Source: Alphaproteobacteria bacterium (GTDB lineage: Bacteria > Pseudomonadota > Alphaproteobacteria > Oceanibaculales > Oceanibaculaceae). Taken from it: 64,000 bases of DNA. This document shows positions 26,977 to 36,942 of the stretch, one piece after another. Positions within the stretch are counted from its first letter, which is position 1. Each line of letters starts with the position of its first letter. The notes under the pieces are model-generated. The model was given only the letters and a program-made list of their open reading frames with translations, did not search any database and was not told the origin of the DNA. The position numbers and the translations under genes were made by a program. The stretch covers positions 186,001 through 250,000 of the forward strand of contig JAHJHR010000012.1 of the NCBI GenBank assembly GCA_018823745.1, read 5' to 3'.

Positions 26977-27411
26977 TCAGCGCACCACGCCGACGCCGGC
27001 GAGAAAATCGGTGAAGGTGAAGAGCAGCCAGATGATGCCGATGCCAGCCACCAGGATGACGAACAGCCACAGCATGGCGCGCAGGAAGATCGACATCTCC
27101 GCCTTGGCCGCGGAGTGATGCTTCTTGCCCTTGAAATCCACATCCTTCTTCGCTGACGCCACCGGCCGCACTTCGGCTTTGGGCGGCGCGCCGCGACGGT
27201 CGGTGACCGGGCGGGTGGTGTCGTAGATGACGATCTCTTTGCTCTGGTTGGCCACCGAATCGTAATTATCCTTGATGACCTTCACCCCCTCAAACTGCTT
27301 TTCGGCGTAAAGCTGCTTGGCTGTCTCGATCGCCTTCTCCCGCTCGGGATAGGTCGAATCGATCATCCAGTTACCGCCTTTGAGGGTGTGGACTTCATAC
27401 AGGGTCGACAT
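26977..27411 (-). CDS. uncharacterised C-terminally anchored membrane protein
   Basis: 144 residues from the ATG at 27411 (GGAA five bases upstream); longer in-frame starts exist. The N-terminal domain (MSTLYEVHTLKGGNWMIDST, then KVIKDNYDSV) resembles a small alpha/beta domain common in alphaproteobacterial hypotheticals. It is followed by a basic linker and one C-terminal hydrophobic stretch of ~25 residues, perhaps two short helices. It is convergent with the DinB-family gene. Function unknown. Confidence 0.7.
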   Translation of the reverse strand: MSTLYEVHTLKGGNWMIDSTYPEREKAIETAKQLYAEKQFEGVKVIKDNYDSVANQSKEIVIYDTTRPVTDRRGAPPKAEVRPVASAKKDVDFKGKKHHSAAKAEMSIFLRAMLWLFVILVAGIGIIWLLFTFTDFLAGVGVVR

Positions 27412-27626
27412 GTGGGTTCCATGCTGGATCGCGCAGGACGAGGCAAAACGCCGCATCAAAGACAGGCATTGTCTGCAAATATCCGGCCCGATCAAGTGTC
27501 GTGCCTGTTAGGCTGTGCAATAAGGGTGAAATAGCCGGGCGCGCCATTGCGATGGCCGGCCTTCTGCCCCACATGCGAAAGTGACCGCGCCCTTCTATCC
27601 GTCTTCTCCAAGCGAGGCAAACCGCC

Positions 27627-29117
27627 ATGTCCCAGCAATTGACCGTCACCAATGGCGCCCCGCCCAGCCTGTTCGACCGGGCAATGCTGAATCTGCGCTC
27701 GGCATGGCGCGACATTGCCGGCGGCAAGCACGAAAACGCCCCCTCGCTGGACGACAGCGCCGTCGGCAAGCTGCGCGAGCAGATCGCCGAATGCATCGAG
27801 GCGCGCGGCGGAGAGGTCTCCGCCCGCTCACGCGCCGCCAGCATCGGACAGATCTACTTGGGTTTGAAACCCGAGGACCGGGTTCGCTTCCTGCATGTCC
27901 TGGCCGAGGATTTCGACGTCGACGAAGAAATCCTGGACAAAACCATCGCCGAGTACCGCAAGGCCGTCGATGTGACCGGCAAGCTGGCCGCCGAAGTGGC
28001 ACTGCGCGATGTGCTGGTGGCGCCGCGGGTGAAGCTGCTGACCCAGTTCAATGCCCTGCCGCAGGGCGTGAAATTCCTGGTCGACATGCGCGCCGATCTG
28101 CTGAAGCTGGATCTGAAGAACCCGCATCTGGCCGGGCTGGACCGCGACATGAAGGATCTGCTCGCGGCGTGGTTCGATGTCGGCTTTCTCGATATGAAAG
28201 TAATTTCCTGGGAATCGCCGGCAGCGCTGCTGGAAAAGCTGATAGCCTATGAATCGGTGCATGAGATCCGCTCCTGGGCCGATCTGCGCAACCGCCTGGA
28301 CCGTGACCGGCGCTGCTATGGCTTCTTCCATCCGCGCATGCCGGACGAGCCGCTGATCTTCGTCGAGGTGGCGCTGGTGAAGGGCCTGTCCGGGTCGGTC
28401 CAGACGCTGCTCGACGAGGCAGCACCCGCCCATGACCCGAAACAGGCCGACACGGCGATTTTCTATTCGATCTCGAACACCCAGGACGGGCTGCGCGGCA
28501 TCAGCTTCGGCAGCTTCCTGATCAAGCGCGTGGTCGATGATCTGGCGGCCGATCTGCCGCAGGTGAAGACCTTCTCTACCTTGTCGCCGATTCCGGGTTT
28601 CCGGCGCTGGCTGGAAGCCGGGCTGGCCGATCCGTCGGCACTGTTTCCTGCCGATGATCTGGCGGCTCTCGCGGCGGCCGATCCCCGGCTGGCCGACCCG
28701 GCCGGGCTGAAGCCGCTGCTGGAAGGCGATGGCTGGCAGAGCGAGCCTTCCCTCACCGATGCGCTGGAAAAGCCGCTGACCCGGTTGTGCGCCCGCTATC
28801 TGACCGAACGGCGCAGCGGACGGGCGCTGGACCCCGTGGCGCGTTTCCATCTCGGCAATGGCGCGCGGGTCGAACGGATCAACTGGCTCGGTGACGTGTC
28901 GAAAAAGGGCCTGCGGGAATCGCTGGGGCTGATGGTGAATTACCTCTATCGCCGCGAGGATATCGAGGACAACCACGAGGCCTTTGCGCGCGATGGCACG
29001 GTCGCCGTCTCCTCCGGTGTCGCCGATCTGCTGGCGGCGTGGAAAGCCGCGAAGGAAAACGCTCCCAAAGTACGGGTCCGGGGCAGCCGCAACCCGCTGC
29101 GCCGAATCGCAAGCTAG
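27627..29117 (+). CDS. malonyl-CoA decarboxylase
   Basis: A 496-residue protein matching the MCD family: an N-terminal helical domain (~1-180) and a C-terminal GNAT-like catalytic domain with RDRRCYGFFHPRMPDEPLIF, FSTLSPIPGFRRWL and ARFHLGNGARVERINWLGD. It converts malonyl-CoA to acetyl-CoA and CO2. No matB or matC gene is adjacent, so it may serve intracellular malonyl-CoA removal rather than malonate use. Confidence 0.9.
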   Translation: MSQQLTVTNGAPPSLFDRAMLNLRSAWRDIAGGKHENAPSLDDSAVGKLREQIAECIEARGGEVSARSRAASIGQIYLGLKPEDRVRFLHVLAEDFDVDEEILDKTIAEYRKAVDVTGKLAAEVALRDVLVAPRVKLLTQFNALPQGVKFLVDMRADLLKLDLKNPHLAGLDRDMKDLLAAWFDVGFLDMKVISWESPAALLEKLIAYESVHEIRSWADLRNRLDRDRRCYGFFHPRMPDEPLIFVEVALVKGLSGSVQTLLDEAAPAHDPKQADTAIFYSISNTQDGLRGISFGSFLIKRVVDDLAADLPQVKTFSTLSPIPGFRRWLEAGLADPSALFPADDLAALAAADPRLADPAGLKPLLEGDGWQSEPSLTDALEKPLTRLCARYLTERRSGRALDPVARFHLGNGARVERINWLGDVSKKGLRESLGLMVNYLYRREDIEDNHEAFARDGTVAVSSGVADLLAAWKAAKENAPKVRVRGSRNPLRRIAS

Positions 29118-29127
29118 CCCCCTCCCG

Positions 29128-29742
29128 TCAGCGGTTGACGCAGGGCAGCCGCCAATAGATTTCCCCCGGCCGCTCCCCCGCGATGCGGTCGATGCGGGTC
29201 ACGGTCAGCGTGTCGATCTGGAAACCCAGCGCCCGGTCGGGCGAAAGATCGAGCGCCTGGGCGAGGGCGGCGCGGATCGTGCCGGCATGCGCGATGGCCA
29301 CGATGCGGCGTCCGGCATGCAACAGGCTTAAGCGTTCCACCGCCCCGGCGATACGCGGCATCATCTCGGCGAAGCTCTCCCCGCCATCGGGCCGCAGCGT
29401 GCCCGGCGAGCGCCAGGCATCCTCCCCGGTTTCGGCATAGACCGCGTCATAGCCCCGTCCCTGCCACAGGCCGAAATCCTGCTCGATCAGATCGGGCTCG
29501 ACACAGGGCATCGCTACGCCACAGTGGCCTGCCAGCGCCTCGGCTGTCTGTCGCGCCCGTGCCAGCGGCGTGGTCAGCCAGACCGCCTCCGCCGGCAGTC
29601 GCGCCGCCAGCGAATCCAGCGCCGCGGGCTCCGCAAGATCGGCGGGTGGGTCGAGCCGGCCCAGATAGTGCCCGTCATGGCCGCGCACCAGGGCATGCCG
29701 CACCCACCACCACTCCGTCACCGTGAATCCATCGGCCGCCAT
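29128..29742 (-). CDS. histidine phosphatase family protein
   Basis: 204 residues from the ATG at 29742, which has GGAG six bases upstream; the frame extends further but crosses the divergent promoter. The phosphohistidine motif is VRHALVRG (RHA rather than RHG), followed by TTPLARARQTAEAL and AHAGTIRAAL, the second catalytic His. It resembles CobC/GpmB-type phosphatases. Substrate unknown. Confidence 0.82.
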   Translation of the reverse strand: MAADGFTVTEWWWVRHALVRGHDGHYLGRLDPPADLAEPAALDSLAARLPAEAVWLTTPLARARQTAEALAGHCGVAMPCVEPDLIEQDFGLWQGRGYDAVYAETGEDAWRSPGTLRPDGGESFAEMMPRIAGAVERLSLLHAGRRIVAIAHAGTIRAALAQALDLSPDRALGFQIDTLTVTRIDRIAGERPGEIYWRLPCVNR

Positions 29743-29770
29743 GAACGCTCCTGCCTGCAGTGAGAGGCGC

Positions 29771-29787
29771 ATTGTAACCGCGACAAT
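29771..29787. promoter_or_regulatory. palindrome ATTGT-N7-ACAAT upstream of second Liv operon
   Basis: ATTGTAACCGCGACAAT has the same length and outer arms as the two DUF1127 palindromes. TTGAAT at 29791 and TATATT at 29812 follow with 15 bases between them, a slightly short promoter spacing. Confidence 0.35.
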
Positions 29788-29830
29788 TTCTTGAATATGC
29801 GGCGGGGTTGCTATATTTCCCCACGCAATT

Positions 29831-29865
29831 TTTCGCCCGCCGGAGAAACCGGGGAAAGGGCGAAA
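29831..29865 (+). other. stem-loop in the leader of the second Liv operon
   Basis: Outer arms TTTCGCCC / GGGCGAAA (8 pairs) enclose a small CCGG-AGAAA-CCGG hairpin. It lies ~150 bases before livH and is not followed by a T-run. Confidence 0.35.
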
Positions 29866-30018
29866 CCGACAAAACGCCACAACCGCGTCACGGAAAGCGA
29901 TCGCAGATGGCGCAAACTGTCGTATGCTTTCTGGAATCCGGCCGAAAACGAGTCGGGACAAGAGCGAACAGGGTTACTTCATTACCGCGTGAACCGGGAA
30001 AGCGGGGACTGGGAAAGC

Positions 30019-30933
30019 ATGGAATATTTTGTCCAGCAATTGATCAACGGGGTGACCCTCGGTTCGATCTACGGACTGATCGCCATCGGCTACACGATGG
30101 TCTATGGCATTATCGGCATGATCAATTTCGCCCATGGCGACGTGTTCATGATCGGCGCCTTCATCGCCCTGATATCGCTGCTGATCCTGGGCAGCCTGGG
30201 GCTGACCTTCATTCCGCTGGCGCTGCTGATCGTGCTCATCGTCTCGATGCTGATGGCCTCGGTCTATGGCTGGACGGTGGAACGGGTGGCCTACAGGCCG
30301 CTGCGCGGCTCCTTCCGGCTGGCGCCGCTGATCTCCGCCATCGGCATGTCGATCTTCCTGCAGAATTATGTGCAGATCGCCCAGGGCGCCCGGGTGAAGC
30401 CGATCCAGCCGGTGGTGAATGGCGGCATCGTGGTGATGGAAAGCCCCTCCTTCATCGTCACCCTCAGCTACATGCAGATCCTGATCGTGCTGACCACGCT
30501 GGTGCTGATGGCGGGGTTCTCCTATCTCATCGCCAGGACGGCGCTGGGCCGCCAGCAGCGCGCCTGCGAGCAGGACCGGCGCATGGCGTCCCTGCTCGGC
30601 ATCAATGTCGACCGCACCATCTCGCTGACCTTCGTGATGGGCGCCGCGCTGGCCGCCGTCGCCGGCATGATGTTCGTGCTGTATTACGGCGTGATCGATT
30701 TCTTCATCGGCTTCCTGGCCGGGGTGAAGGCCTTCACCGCCGCCGTCCTGGGCGGTATCGGCTCGATGCCCGGCGCGATGCTGGGCGGGTTGCTGATCGG
30801 CCTGATCGAGACCTTCTGGTCGGCCTATTTCAGCATCGAATACAAGGATGTGGCGGCCTTCTCCATTCTGGTGCTGGTGCTGATCTTCCTGCCCACCGGC
30901 CTGCTCGGCAAACCTGAAATCGAGAAGGTCTGA
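30019..30933 (+). CDS. livH: LivH-like ABC permease (system 2)
   Basis: 304 residues from the ATG with GGGA upstream; the frame is open to 29791 but lacks family character there. Features: EYFVQQLINGVTLGSIYGLIAIGYTMVYG, INFAHGDVFMIGAF, and the coupling region EQDRRMASLLGINVDRTISLTFV. It is first of the H-M-G-F set and highly typical of LivH. Confidence 0.95.
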   Translation: MEYFVQQLINGVTLGSIYGLIAIGYTMVYGIIGMINFAHGDVFMIGAFIALISLLILGSLGLTFIPLALLIVLIVSMLMASVYGWTVERVAYRPLRGSFRLAPLISAIGMSIFLQNYVQIAQGARVKPIQPVVNGGIVVMESPSFIVTLSYMQILIVLTTLVLMAGFSYLIARTALGRQQRACEQDRRMASLLGINVDRTISLTFVMGAALAAVAGMMFVLYYGVIDFFIGFLAGVKAFTAAVLGGIGSMPGAMLGGLLIGLIETFWSAYFSIEYKDVAAFSILVLVLIFLPTGLLGKPEIEKV

Positions 30934-30935
30934 TC

Positions 30936-32282
30936 ATGGCAGCAGGAAATGTACGGACCGCCGAGGGCGCGCTGGACCTGCCGGCGATCCTGAAGGATTG
31001 CCTGATGTCGGCGCTGGTCGTCTTCGCGCTGGCCGCGCCGATCATCGGGCTGCGCACCATCGACACGCCGGGCGGGCTTGGCATCGATTACCGCTTCGAC
31101 GATGTCGCCCTGGCGGTGCTGGCCGGCTTCGTAGGACGGCTGCTGGTCAATATCTACTGGGCCTATGGCGGCCGCCGTCGCCCGCCCGCCAAGGTCGACG
31201 CGATCAAGGGCGACAGCTTCGCCAGCTTCATGAAGAAGGTCGGTCTCTACGGCGGTCCGGTCGCCATCCTGTTCGCCGTGGCGATGCCGGCCATGCCCTT
31301 CGCCGACCGCTATGTCCTCGATGTGGCGATCCTGGTGCTGACCTACATCATGCTGGGCTGGGGCCTTAACATCGTGGTCGGGCTGGCCGGGTTGCTGGAT
31401 CTCGGCTATGTCGCCTTCTATGCCGTGGGCGCCTATTCCTATGCCCTGATCGCCACCTATTTCGGCTGGTCCTTCTGGGTCTGCCTGCCGCTGGCGGGGG
31501 TCTTCGCCTGCTTCTTCGGCATCATCCTGGGCTTCCCGGTGCTGCGCCTGCGCGGCGATTACCTGGCCATCGTGACGCTGGGTTTCGGCGAAATCATCCG
31601 CGTCGTGCTGCTGAACTGGTATGAATTCACCGGCGGGCCGAACGGCGTTTCCGGGATTCCCCGGCCCAGCTTCTTCGGCCTGAATTTCGCCCGCATTGCG
31701 CCGGAGGGCGAACAGACCTTCCACCAGTTCTTCGGGCTGGAATTCTCCTCGGTGCACCGGATCATCTTCCTCTACTACCTGATCCTGGCACTGGCGCTGA
31801 TCACCAATTTCGTCACGCTGCGGCTGCGCAAGCTGCCGATCGGCCGGGCCTGGGAGGCGCTGCGCGAGGATGAGATCGCCTGTCGCTCGCTGGGCATCAA
31901 CCCGACCAACACCAAGCTGACGGCCTTTGCCATCGGCGCGATGTTCGGCGGCTTTGCCGGTTCCTTCTTCGCCACCCGCCAGGGCTTCATCAGCCCGGAG
32001 AGCTTCACCTTCATCGAATCAGCCGTCATCCTGGCCATCGTCGTGCTGGGAGGCATGGGCAGCCAGATCGGCGTCGTTATCGCCGCCATCTTCCTGATCG
32101 GCGGCACCGAGGTGTTCCGCGAGCTGGAGCAATACCGCATGCTGGCCTTCGGCGGCGCCATGGTGCTGATCATGGTGTGGAAGCCGCGCGGCCTGCTGGC
32201 GCATCGCGAGCCGACGCTGAAACTGCCGCCAACCGCCAAAGCGGAGGCCAAGCCGCTCGCCGGGGCAGGAGGTGCCGCATGA
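30936..32282 (+). CDS. livM: LivM-like ABC permease (system 2)
   Basis: A 448-residue permease, about 100 residues longer than a minimal LivM because of an N-terminal part with three extra hydrophobic segments, as in E. coli LivM. Core features: GLNIVVGLAGLLDLGYVAFYAVGAY, REDEIACRSLGINPTNTKLTAF. The TGA overlaps the ATG of livG (ATGA), so they are coupled. Confidence 0.95.
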   Translation: MAAGNVRTAEGALDLPAILKDCLMSALVVFALAAPIIGLRTIDTPGGLGIDYRFDDVALAVLAGFVGRLLVNIYWAYGGRRRPPAKVDAIKGDSFASFMKKVGLYGGPVAILFAVAMPAMPFADRYVLDVAILVLTYIMLGWGLNIVVGLAGLLDLGYVAFYAVGAYSYALIATYFGWSFWVCLPLAGVFACFFGIILGFPVLRLRGDYLAIVTLGFGEIIRVVLLNWYEFTGGPNGVSGIPRPSFFGLNFARIAPEGEQTFHQFFGLEFSSVHRIIFLYYLILALALITNFVTLRLRKLPIGRAWEALREDEIACRSLGINPTNTKLTAFAIGAMFGGFAGSFFATRQGFISPESFTFIESAVILAIVVLGGMGSQIGVVIAAIFLIGGTEVFRELEQYRMLAFGGAMVLIMVWKPRGLLAHREPTLKLPPTAKAEAKPLAGAGGAA

Positions 32283-33177
32283 TCGGCATTTTCGACGATC
32301 CCCGGATCGCCACCGGCGCGGTATCGAAGGACGCGCCGCTGCTGCAGGTTGAGCATCTGACGATGCGCTTCGGCGGCCTGCTGGCCATTAACGATGTCTC
32401 CTTCAGCGCCGCAAAACGCGAGATCACGGCCATTATCGGCCCGAACGGCGCCGGCAAGACAACCGTGTTCAACTGCCTGACCGGCTTCTACAAGCCGACC
32501 ACCGGCCGGCTGACGCTGAACCGGGAAGGCACGTTGTTCTATCTGGAGCGGATGGAGGATTTCCGCATCTCGCAGGAGGCGCATGTCGCCCGCACCTTCC
32601 AGAACATCCGGCTGTTCCCGGCCATGAGCGTGCTGGAAAACCTGGTCGTGGCCCAGCACAACGCGCTGATGCGCGCCTCAGCCTTCACCTTTGCCGGGCT
32701 GTTCGGGCTGAAGCGCTACCGCACTGCCGAGCGTGATGCCGTGGAGCGGGCACGCTACTGGCTGGAACGGATCAATCTGGTCGACCGGGCGGACTGGAAT
32801 GCCGGCAATCTGCCCTATGGCGACCAGCGGCGGCTGGAGATCGCCCGGGCCATGTGCACCGATCCGGTGCTGCTCTGCCTGGACGAGCCGGCGGCAGGGC
32901 TGAACCCGCGCGAATCGCTGGAGCTGAACGAATTGCTGCGCTTCATCCGCGACGAACATGGCATCGGCGTGTTGCTGATCGAGCATGATATGAGCGTGGT
33001 CATGGAAATCTCCGACCATGTCATCGTGCTGGATTATGGCCGCAAGATCGCCGATGGCGCGCCAGAGGCGGTGCGCAGCGACCCGACCGTCATCAAGGCC
33101 TATCTCGGCGAAGAGGAGGATGAGGAATTGCCACCCGAAATCGCCGCCGATCTGGAAAAGAAGACCGGGGGTGAGGC

Positions 33178-33181
<4 letters not shown>
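32279..33181 (+). CDS. livG: LivG-like ABC ATP-binding protein (system 2)
   Basis: About 300 residues. Walker A GPNGAGKTT, VARTFQNIRLFPAMSVLENL, NLPYGDQRRLEIARAM in the signature position (usual for LivG) and Walker B LLCLDEPAAGLNP. An acidic tail (EEEDEELPPEIAADLEKK) extends beyond the usual end. Both ends overlap neighbours by four bases. Confidence 0.95.
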
Positions 33182-33897
<716 letters not shown>

Positions 33898-33907
33898 GGA
33901 AATGGTC

Positions 33908-34255
33908 ATGCAGCAGATTCTTGGCAACGATATCCCCACCTTCATCGGCGTGACCCTGATCCTGGCTGGCGGCGCCGCCATGCTGATGGGTAGCGCGCTG
34001 GCCCGCACCTGGCGACCTTTCGGACAGGGCGTGTTCTACGGGCTGCTGCTGGGGCTGTTGTCGCGCTTCATCAGCTTCGCCCTGTTCGGCGGAGAATTGC
34101 TGTCGCTGAGCGGCTATGTCATCGACAGCATCGTCCTCATCCTGTTCGCCTTTGTCGCCTATCGGGTGACGCTGGCGCACAAGATGGTGGCGCAATACCC
34201 CTGGCTCTATGAACGGGCGTCAGCCTTCAACTGGCGGCCCCGAAGCGGAAGCTGA
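33908..34255 (+). CDS. DUF6867-like small membrane protein of the Liv operon
   Basis: 115 residues with about three hydrophobic segments (PTFIGVTLILAGGAAMLMGSALARTWRP, YGLLLGLLSRFISFALFGG, VIDSIVLILFAFVAYRVT). GAGGAA seven bases upstream supports the second ATG (33908). I recognise it as the small membrane protein that often sits between livF and the binding-protein gene in alphaproteobacteria. Its role is unknown; an accessory to the permease is possible. Confidence 0.7.
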   Translation: MQQILGNDIPTFIGVTLILAGGAAMLMGSALARTWRPFGQGVFYGLLLGLLSRFISFALFGGELLSLSGYVIDSIVLILFAFVAYRVTLAHKMVAQYPWLYERASAFNWRPRSGS

Positions 34256-34387
34256 GAGACAGGGCAATACCGGGAATCCGTTGCCAGTCGCGCGGAGCGG
34301 TCATACTCTTGTCACAGGGTAATAATGATGCGGCTCCACAAGGAGCCCGGTTTCAATCGAGTGATGTAAAGCAGGGAGACTAAACCG

Positions 34388-35485
34388 ATGAAGACATTTT
34401 CTTCGCTTATCGTTGCAGCGGCGACGCTGGCAATGATCGGCGGTCAGGCAAAAGCGGATATCGCGGTTGCCACGGCCGGTCCGATGACCGGGCAATACGC
34501 CAGCTTTGGCGCGCAGATGAAGGCCGGCGCCGAACAGGCCGTTGCCGACATCAACGCGGCCGGCGGCGTGCTGGGCCAGAAGCTGAAGCTGGAAGTCGGC
34601 GATGATGCCTGCGATCCGAAGCAGGCGGTTGCCGTTGCCAACGACATGGTGCGCAACCAGATCAAGCTGATGGCCGGGCATTTCTGCTCCGGCTCCTCCA
34701 TCCCGGCTTCCAAGGTCTATGAGGAAGAGGGCATCCTGATGATCTCGCCGGCTTCGACCAATCCGAAGCTGACCGAGGAAGGTGGCCCGAACGTCTTCCG
34801 CGTCTGCGGTCGTGACGACCAGCAGGGCATTGTGGCCGGCGAATTCCTGGCCAAGAACTATGCCGGCAAGAAGGTCGCCTTCGCCCATGACAAGACTGCC
34901 TATGGCAAGGGTCTGGCCGACGAGACGCTGAAGAACTACAAGGCCGCCGGTGGCAAGGAAGTCCTCTATGAAGCCTATACGGCTGGCGAGAAGGATTACT
35001 CCGCGCTGGTGTCGAAGCTGAAGCAGGCCGGTGCCGATGCGCTGTATGTCGGCGGCTATCACACCGAGGCCGGCCTGATCGTGCGCCAGATGCGCGAGCA
35101 GGGCATGAACACCGTGCTGATCTCCGGCGATGCGCTGGTGACCGATGAGTACTGGTCGATCACGGGCCCGGCCGGCGAAGGCACGCTGATGACCTTCAGC
35201 CCGGACCCGCGCAAGAGCGAGAAGGCCGCGCCGATCGTGAAGGCTTTCCGCGACAAGGGCATCGAGCCGGAAGGCTATGTCCTCTACACCTATGCCGTCA
35301 TGCAGATCTTCAAGCAGGCTGCCGAGAAGGCTGGTTCGGCCGACCTGGCCAAGATGCTGCCGGCATTGAATGGCACGAAGTTCGACACCGTGCTGGGTGA
35401 ACTCTCCTTCGACAAGAAGGGCGATGTCACCCTGCCGGGCTATGTCTTCTACGTCTGGAAGAATGGCAAGTACGACTACCTTTAA
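34388..35485 (+). CDS. branched-chain amino acid binding protein (LivJ/LivK-like, system 2)
   Basis: A 365-residue periplasmic protein. The signal peptide ends at KADI (cleavage near residue 24), and the mature start DIAVATAGPMTGQYASFGAQM and LMAGHFCSGSSIPASKVYEEE with a Cys pair are typical of LivJ/LivK. It is preceded by 132 bases without a gene and followed by a strong terminator, so it may also be transcribed separately in excess. Confidence 0.93.
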   Translation: MKTFSSLIVAAATLAMIGGQAKADIAVATAGPMTGQYASFGAQMKAGAEQAVADINAAGGVLGQKLKLEVGDDACDPKQAVAVANDMVRNQIKLMAGHFCSGSSIPASKVYEEEGILMISPASTNPKLTEEGGPNVFRVCGRDDQQGIVAGEFLAKNYAGKKVAFAHDKTAYGKGLADETLKNYKAAGGKEVLYEAYTAGEKDYSALVSKLKQAGADALYVGGYHTEAGLIVRQMREQGMNTVLISGDALVTDEYWSITGPAGEGTLMTFSPDPRKSEKAAPIVKAFRDKGIEPEGYVLYTYAVMQIFKQAAEKAGSADLAKMLPALNGTKFDTVLGELSFDKKGDVTLPGYVFYVWKNGKYDYL

Positions 35486-35506
35486 GGCGGTTTGACCGTC
35501 AGCGAG

Positions 35507-35535
35507 GGGCCCGGCCAGAAACGGCCGGGCCCTTT
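35507..35535 (+). terminator. rho-independent terminator of the second Liv operon
   Basis: A 10-base-pair stem GGGCCCGGCC / GGCCGGGCCC with an AGAAAC loop followed by TTT. Confidence 0.8.
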
Positions 35536-35633
35536 CCGTATTTCGTGTTAACGAAGGCTTAAATGCCCCCGACCCAGAATGCAGCGGTATCTGGACCGCC
35601 CAGACTGGTTTCAGGAGGAATGCGCGCGCATCC

Positions 35634-36542
35634 ATGTCTTTCAAGGAACGCTTCATAGCCTGGTGGAATGGCGAAGTGCTGCCCGAGGCGCACGGAGGCG
35701 AAGCGGCGCTGGATAGCGCCGCCCTTGCGGGCGCTGTTGCGGGTGCTGCAGCCGCCCCGAAGCCCCCGGTCGAACAATGGGAGGCCGGCCGCTTTGAACT
35801 GATGGAGCGCATCTGGGGCGACGGGCTGTGCTATCCGGGCGGCGAGGATCACCTGATGAAACTGGTGACTCCCTTTGGCCTGAACCCCGCCTTTTCCGTT
35901 GCCGATTTCGGCGCCGGCTTTGGCGGCGGCGGGCAGATCGTCGCCGATGCCTTCGGGGCCTGGGTGAACGGGTATGAATTCGACAAGGACTACGCCAGCT
36001 ATGGCGATGAACGCGCCGAAAGACTCGGCCTGACGCGCAAGGCGCCGGTGACCTTCACCGATGTCGAAACCTTCTCGATGCGCGAGAACGCCTTCCATTG
36101 CGCCTATTCCATGCTGACCTTCTTCAAGATCGAGAATAAGAGCCATGTCCTGCGGATGATCGAAAAGGGCCTCCATCCGGGCGGCCAGTTCGCCTTCACC
36201 GACTACCTTGTCACCGAGGAAGGGCGCGGCGACCCGATGATCACGCAATGGATGGAAGCGGAGGACCCGCCCCCCCATCCCTGGACGCTGAAACACTACC
36301 AGGCGGAACTGACCAACCTGAACCTCGATGTCCGCATCGCCGAAGATACCAGCGACCGCCACCAGAGCGCCATCCTGGCCGGCTGGGCGCATTTCGCCGA
36401 AACCCTGAAGCCCGGCGGCGTGGCGCGGGGCACCACCCTGCTGATGGTCATGGAAGCGGAAAAATGGGTGCGCCGCGTCGCCGCCCTGCGCAGCGGCCAT
36501 CTGCGCTATTACCGCTTCTACGTGACCAAGCCGACCAACTGA
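35634..36542 (+). CDS. SAM-dependent class I methyltransferase
   Basis: 302 residues with a SAM-binding motif I VADFGAGFGGGG (89-100), acidic motif II in VNGYEFDKDY and a post-I region with MLTFFKIENKSHVLRMIEKGL and LHPGGQFAFTDYL. The N-terminal ~85 residues are outside the core domain. An AGGAGG lies 15 bases before the ATG, an unusually long spacing. Substrate not predictable; it stands alone between the Liv terminator and rpmJ. Confidence 0.78.
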   Translation: MSFKERFIAWWNGEVLPEAHGGEAALDSAALAGAVAGAAAAPKPPVEQWEAGRFELMERIWGDGLCYPGGEDHLMKLVTPFGLNPAFSVADFGAGFGGGGQIVADAFGAWVNGYEFDKDYASYGDERAERLGLTRKAPVTFTDVETFSMRENAFHCAYSMLTFFKIENKSHVLRMIEKGLHPGGQFAFTDYLVTEEGRGDPMITQWMEAEDPPPHPWTLKHYQAELTNLNLDVRIAEDTSDRHQSAILAGWAHFAETLKPGGVARGTTLLMVMEAEKWVRRVAALRSGHLRYYRFYVTKPTN

Positions 36543-36653
36543 GCGACGGATTCCGGCATTGGATCAAATGCCCCTGCCGAGAGGCGTTGACAGATCGCAA
36601 GCCGGTCCGTATGGTCCCGGCCTCTTTCAACTCGACACACAAGGATTGCCGCG

Positions 36654-36779
36654 ATGAAGATCGTCAATTCGCTGAAGTCGGTCAAGCAGCGCGACAAAAA
36701 CTGCCGCATCGTGCGTCGTCGGGGTCGCCTGTATGTGATCAACAAGAAGAACCCGCGCTACAAGGCCCGCCAGGGCTGA
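36654..36779 (+). CDS. rpmJ: 50S ribosomal protein L36, zinc-independent (C-minus) form
   Basis: A 41-residue basic protein ([20 protein letters not shown], then [20 protein letters not shown]). It keeps only one of the zinc-finger cysteines (in KNCRIV) of the CxxC-type L36, so it is the C-minus form that needs no zinc, as is normal in many alphaproteobacteria. It is monocistronic with its own terminator. Confidence 0.95.
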   Translation: MKIVNSLKSVKQRDKNCRIVRRRGRLYVINKKNPRYKARQG

Positions 36780-36827
36780 GTGCGGTTTCGCACAGATTTG
36801 ACGCAGGCTTAGGCCAGCGTTCACGAT

Positions 36828-36862
36828 AAACCGCCGGTCCCACAAGGGCCGGCGGTTTTCGT
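36828..36862 (+). terminator. rho-independent terminator after rpmJ
   Basis: The stem AAACCGCCGG(T)CCC / GGGCCGGCGGTTT has one bulged T and an ACAA loop, followed by T and C residues. Confidence 0.85.
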
Positions 36863-36891
36863 TTGTAGAACGGCTCACGCCCACCTCCCCA

Positions 36892-36920
36892 TTGCCCCCG
36901 GCGGCGCCTGCCTGTATGCA
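36892..36920 (+). promoter_or_regulatory. probable promoter of glcDEF
   Basis: TTGCCC (36892-36897) and TATGCA (36915-36920) are 17 bases apart. The predicted start of transcription falls shortly before the TGGT-N3-ACCA operator. Confidence 0.4.
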
Positions 36921-36942
36921 GGATGACAAATAAAAACCCGAC

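Noticed and set aside
35620-35634. An ATG directly behind AGGAGG as the true start of a leader peptide before the methyltransferase
   Set aside because: Spacing to the AGGAGG is only one base, and the frame yields an unremarkable Arg/Pro-rich peptide inside the methyltransferase gene.
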